The translations under genes were made by a program, and so were the position numbers. The notes under the pieces are model-generated. The model was not told the DNA's origin. It made no database searches and was given only the letters and a program-made list of their open reading frames with translations. DNA of 64,000 nucleotides from Acidimicrobiia bacterium (lineage in GTDB: Bacteria; Actinomycetota; Acidimicrobiia; Acidimicrobiales; Poriferisodalaceae): the NCBI GenBank assembly GCA_022826045.1, contig JAJDVQ010000058.1:1-64000 (forward strand). Direction: 5' to 3'. Below, piece by piece: positions 63,103 to 64,000 of the stretch (positions within the stretch are counted from its first letter, which is position 1; each line of letters opens with the position of its first letter).

Positions 63103-64000
63103 TCAGTCGAGCAGGAGCACGTCGACCTTGTCCCCGGCGCGAACTCCGGTGCCGTCGGGCACGACCGCCAAGGCATTCGACTTCGCCATGGCCCACAGCA
63201 TGTGCGAGCCCTGGCCTCCGGCTGAGCGCACCTCGATCCGGCCGCCCAGCGGCGTGGCGAGCACCCGCATGAAGTGCGTCTTGCCGTCAGGGCGCCTGGG
63301 CAGGTCTTCGGCGGCGAACGCCAGATCTGTGGGCCGGATCGGCTGCGGGTGACCCATCATCGAGCGCAGGCCGGGCCGGGCAAACAGCTCGAAGGACACC
63401 ATCGAAGACACCGGGTTGCCGGGAAGTCCGAACACCGGAACGTCGCCCACCGTGCCGAACGCCAGCGGCTTGGCCGGCTTGATGGCTACCTGCATCCACC
63501 GCATGTCGCCGATGCGGTCGAGCACCGCTTTCACGTAGTCGAAGTCGCCCATGCTGACGCCGCCGGAAGTGACGATGGCATCGCATGTCTCCACGCCCGT
63601 CCGCAGGGCAGCCTCGATCTCGGCAGGATCGTCGGGGGCGAGACCCAGATCGACTGGAGTCACATCGGCCCGCTGCGCCAATGCCAGCAAGGTCCGTCGA
63701 TTGGAATCGCGGATCTGGCCCGGGCGCAGGGGGCTTCCGTCGTCGACCAGTTCGTCGCCGGTGGACAGCACACCGACGCGTGGCCGCCCGAACACCTCCA
63801 CCTCGGTCATGCCGAGGCTGCACAGCACACCGAGGTGACCGGCGGTGAGTTCCGTTCCGGCAGGGAACACAGGCTCACCTGCATGCAGATCGTCGCCGAT
63901 GGGCCGGACGTGATTGTCCGCAGGGACGCTGATCTCGACCCGCACGATCTCCGAGTCGGCCGACGGCTCGGAGATGATCGCCGTGCGCTCCACCATGACG
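63103..64000 (-). CDS. moeA: Molybdopterin molybdenumtransferase, partial at window edge
   Basis: About 299 residues of the C-terminal part; the gene runs off the window. MoeA inserts molybdate into adenylylated molybdopterin. Visible are RPIGDDLHAGEP, VGVLSTGDELVDDG, VTSGGVSMGDFDYVKA and FGLPGNPVSSMVSFELFARP, then the C-terminal domain IV ending VRAGDKVDVLLL. The first ~110 residues lie beyond 64000. The apparent Met at 63996 is internal, not the start. Confidence 0.93.
   Translation of the reverse strand, partial: VMVERTAIISEPSADSEIVRVEISVPADNHVRPIGDDLHAGEPVFPAGTELTAGHLGVLCSLGMTEVEVFGRPRVGVLSTGDELVDDGSPLRPGQIRDSNRRTLLALAQRADVTPVDLGLAPDDPAEIEAALRTGVETCDAIVTSGGVSMGDFDYVKAVLDRIGDMRWMQVAIKPAKPLAFGTVGDVPVFGLPGNPVSSMVSFELFARPGLRSMMGHPQPIRPTDLAFAAEDLPRRPDGKTHFMRVLATPLGGRIEVRSAGGQGSHMLWAMAKSNALAVVPDGTGVRAGDKVDVLLLD

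Overview
The window is about 64 kb of high-GC DNA from a free-standing actinobacterial chromosome segment, most likely a member of the class Acidimicrobiia or a close uncultured relative. That placement is inferred from the gene mix: a DUF222-HNH endonuclease, an LLM-class (F420-type) oxidoreductase, the dapA-rnj pair, the rsmI-metG-tatD-rsmA-ispE block, DUF459 and DUF192 proteins, a tiny bL37-like ribosomal protein, tRNA-Ala(CGC) without an encoded CCA, and many acyl-CoA genes (acyl-CoA dehydrogenase, two CaiB/BaiF transferases, acyl-CoA ligase, P450). About 18 genes have a TANNNT -10 hexamer only 4-9 nt before the start codon, which suggests widespread leaderless transcription. I used this spacing to choose several starts.

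Layout. 0-2.5 kb: an sbcD-sbcC deletion scar and a DUF222-HNH gene. 2.5-13.8 kb: accessory metabolic genes (Nudix, acyl-CoA dehydrogenase, CoA-transferase, nitroreductase, class III aminotransferase, LLM oxidoreductase, two membrane proteins, SDR, PhyH, SMP-30). 13.9-24.4 kb: a LacI regulator facing a seven-gene myo-inositol-type operon (iolE, sugar ABC transporter with an oversized permease, two Gfo/Idh/MocA dehydrogenases, iolD). 24.4-32.5 kb: MBL hydrolase, P450, ftsK, VTT-domain protein, acyl-CoA ligase and a small regulator. 32.5-36.9 kb: a scrambled region with a truncated dapA copy, a headless UvrD-type helicase, a two-gene overlapping small-protein operon that looks like a toxin-antitoxin module, a sulfite-oxidase-family molybdoenzyme and a dapB deletion scar.

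36.9-47.9 kb: conserved housekeeping genes (dapA, rnj, ispE, rsmA, tatD, metG, rsmI, DUF192, ychF, a CaiB/BaiF gene, bL37). 48-54 kb: a cell-surface polysaccharide group (NodB deacetylase, DUF459 SGNH hydrolase, MBOAT O-acyltransferase, phosphohexomutase). 54-59.7 kb: PfkB kinase, M1 aminopeptidase, CtaG and SCO for cytochrome oxidase assembly, tRNA-Ala. 59.7-61.5 kb: tandem repeats, a one-spacer type I-E CRISPR relic, and a 1.07-kb segment bounded by 24-bp inverted repeats holding a coiled-coil membrane protein and a winged-helix fragment. 61.5-64 kb: moaC, moaA and moeA (partial), which would supply cofactor to the molybdoenzyme at 35-36 kb.

The main theme is decay beside intact core genes. 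sbcDC and dapB each keep their first ~30-40 and last ~45-55 codons joined out of frame. dapA has a broken copy, a helicase has lost its ATP-binding half, and a CRISPR array is reduced to two repeats. The best candidate for an undescribed system is the coupled small-protein pair at 34.5-35.0 kb.
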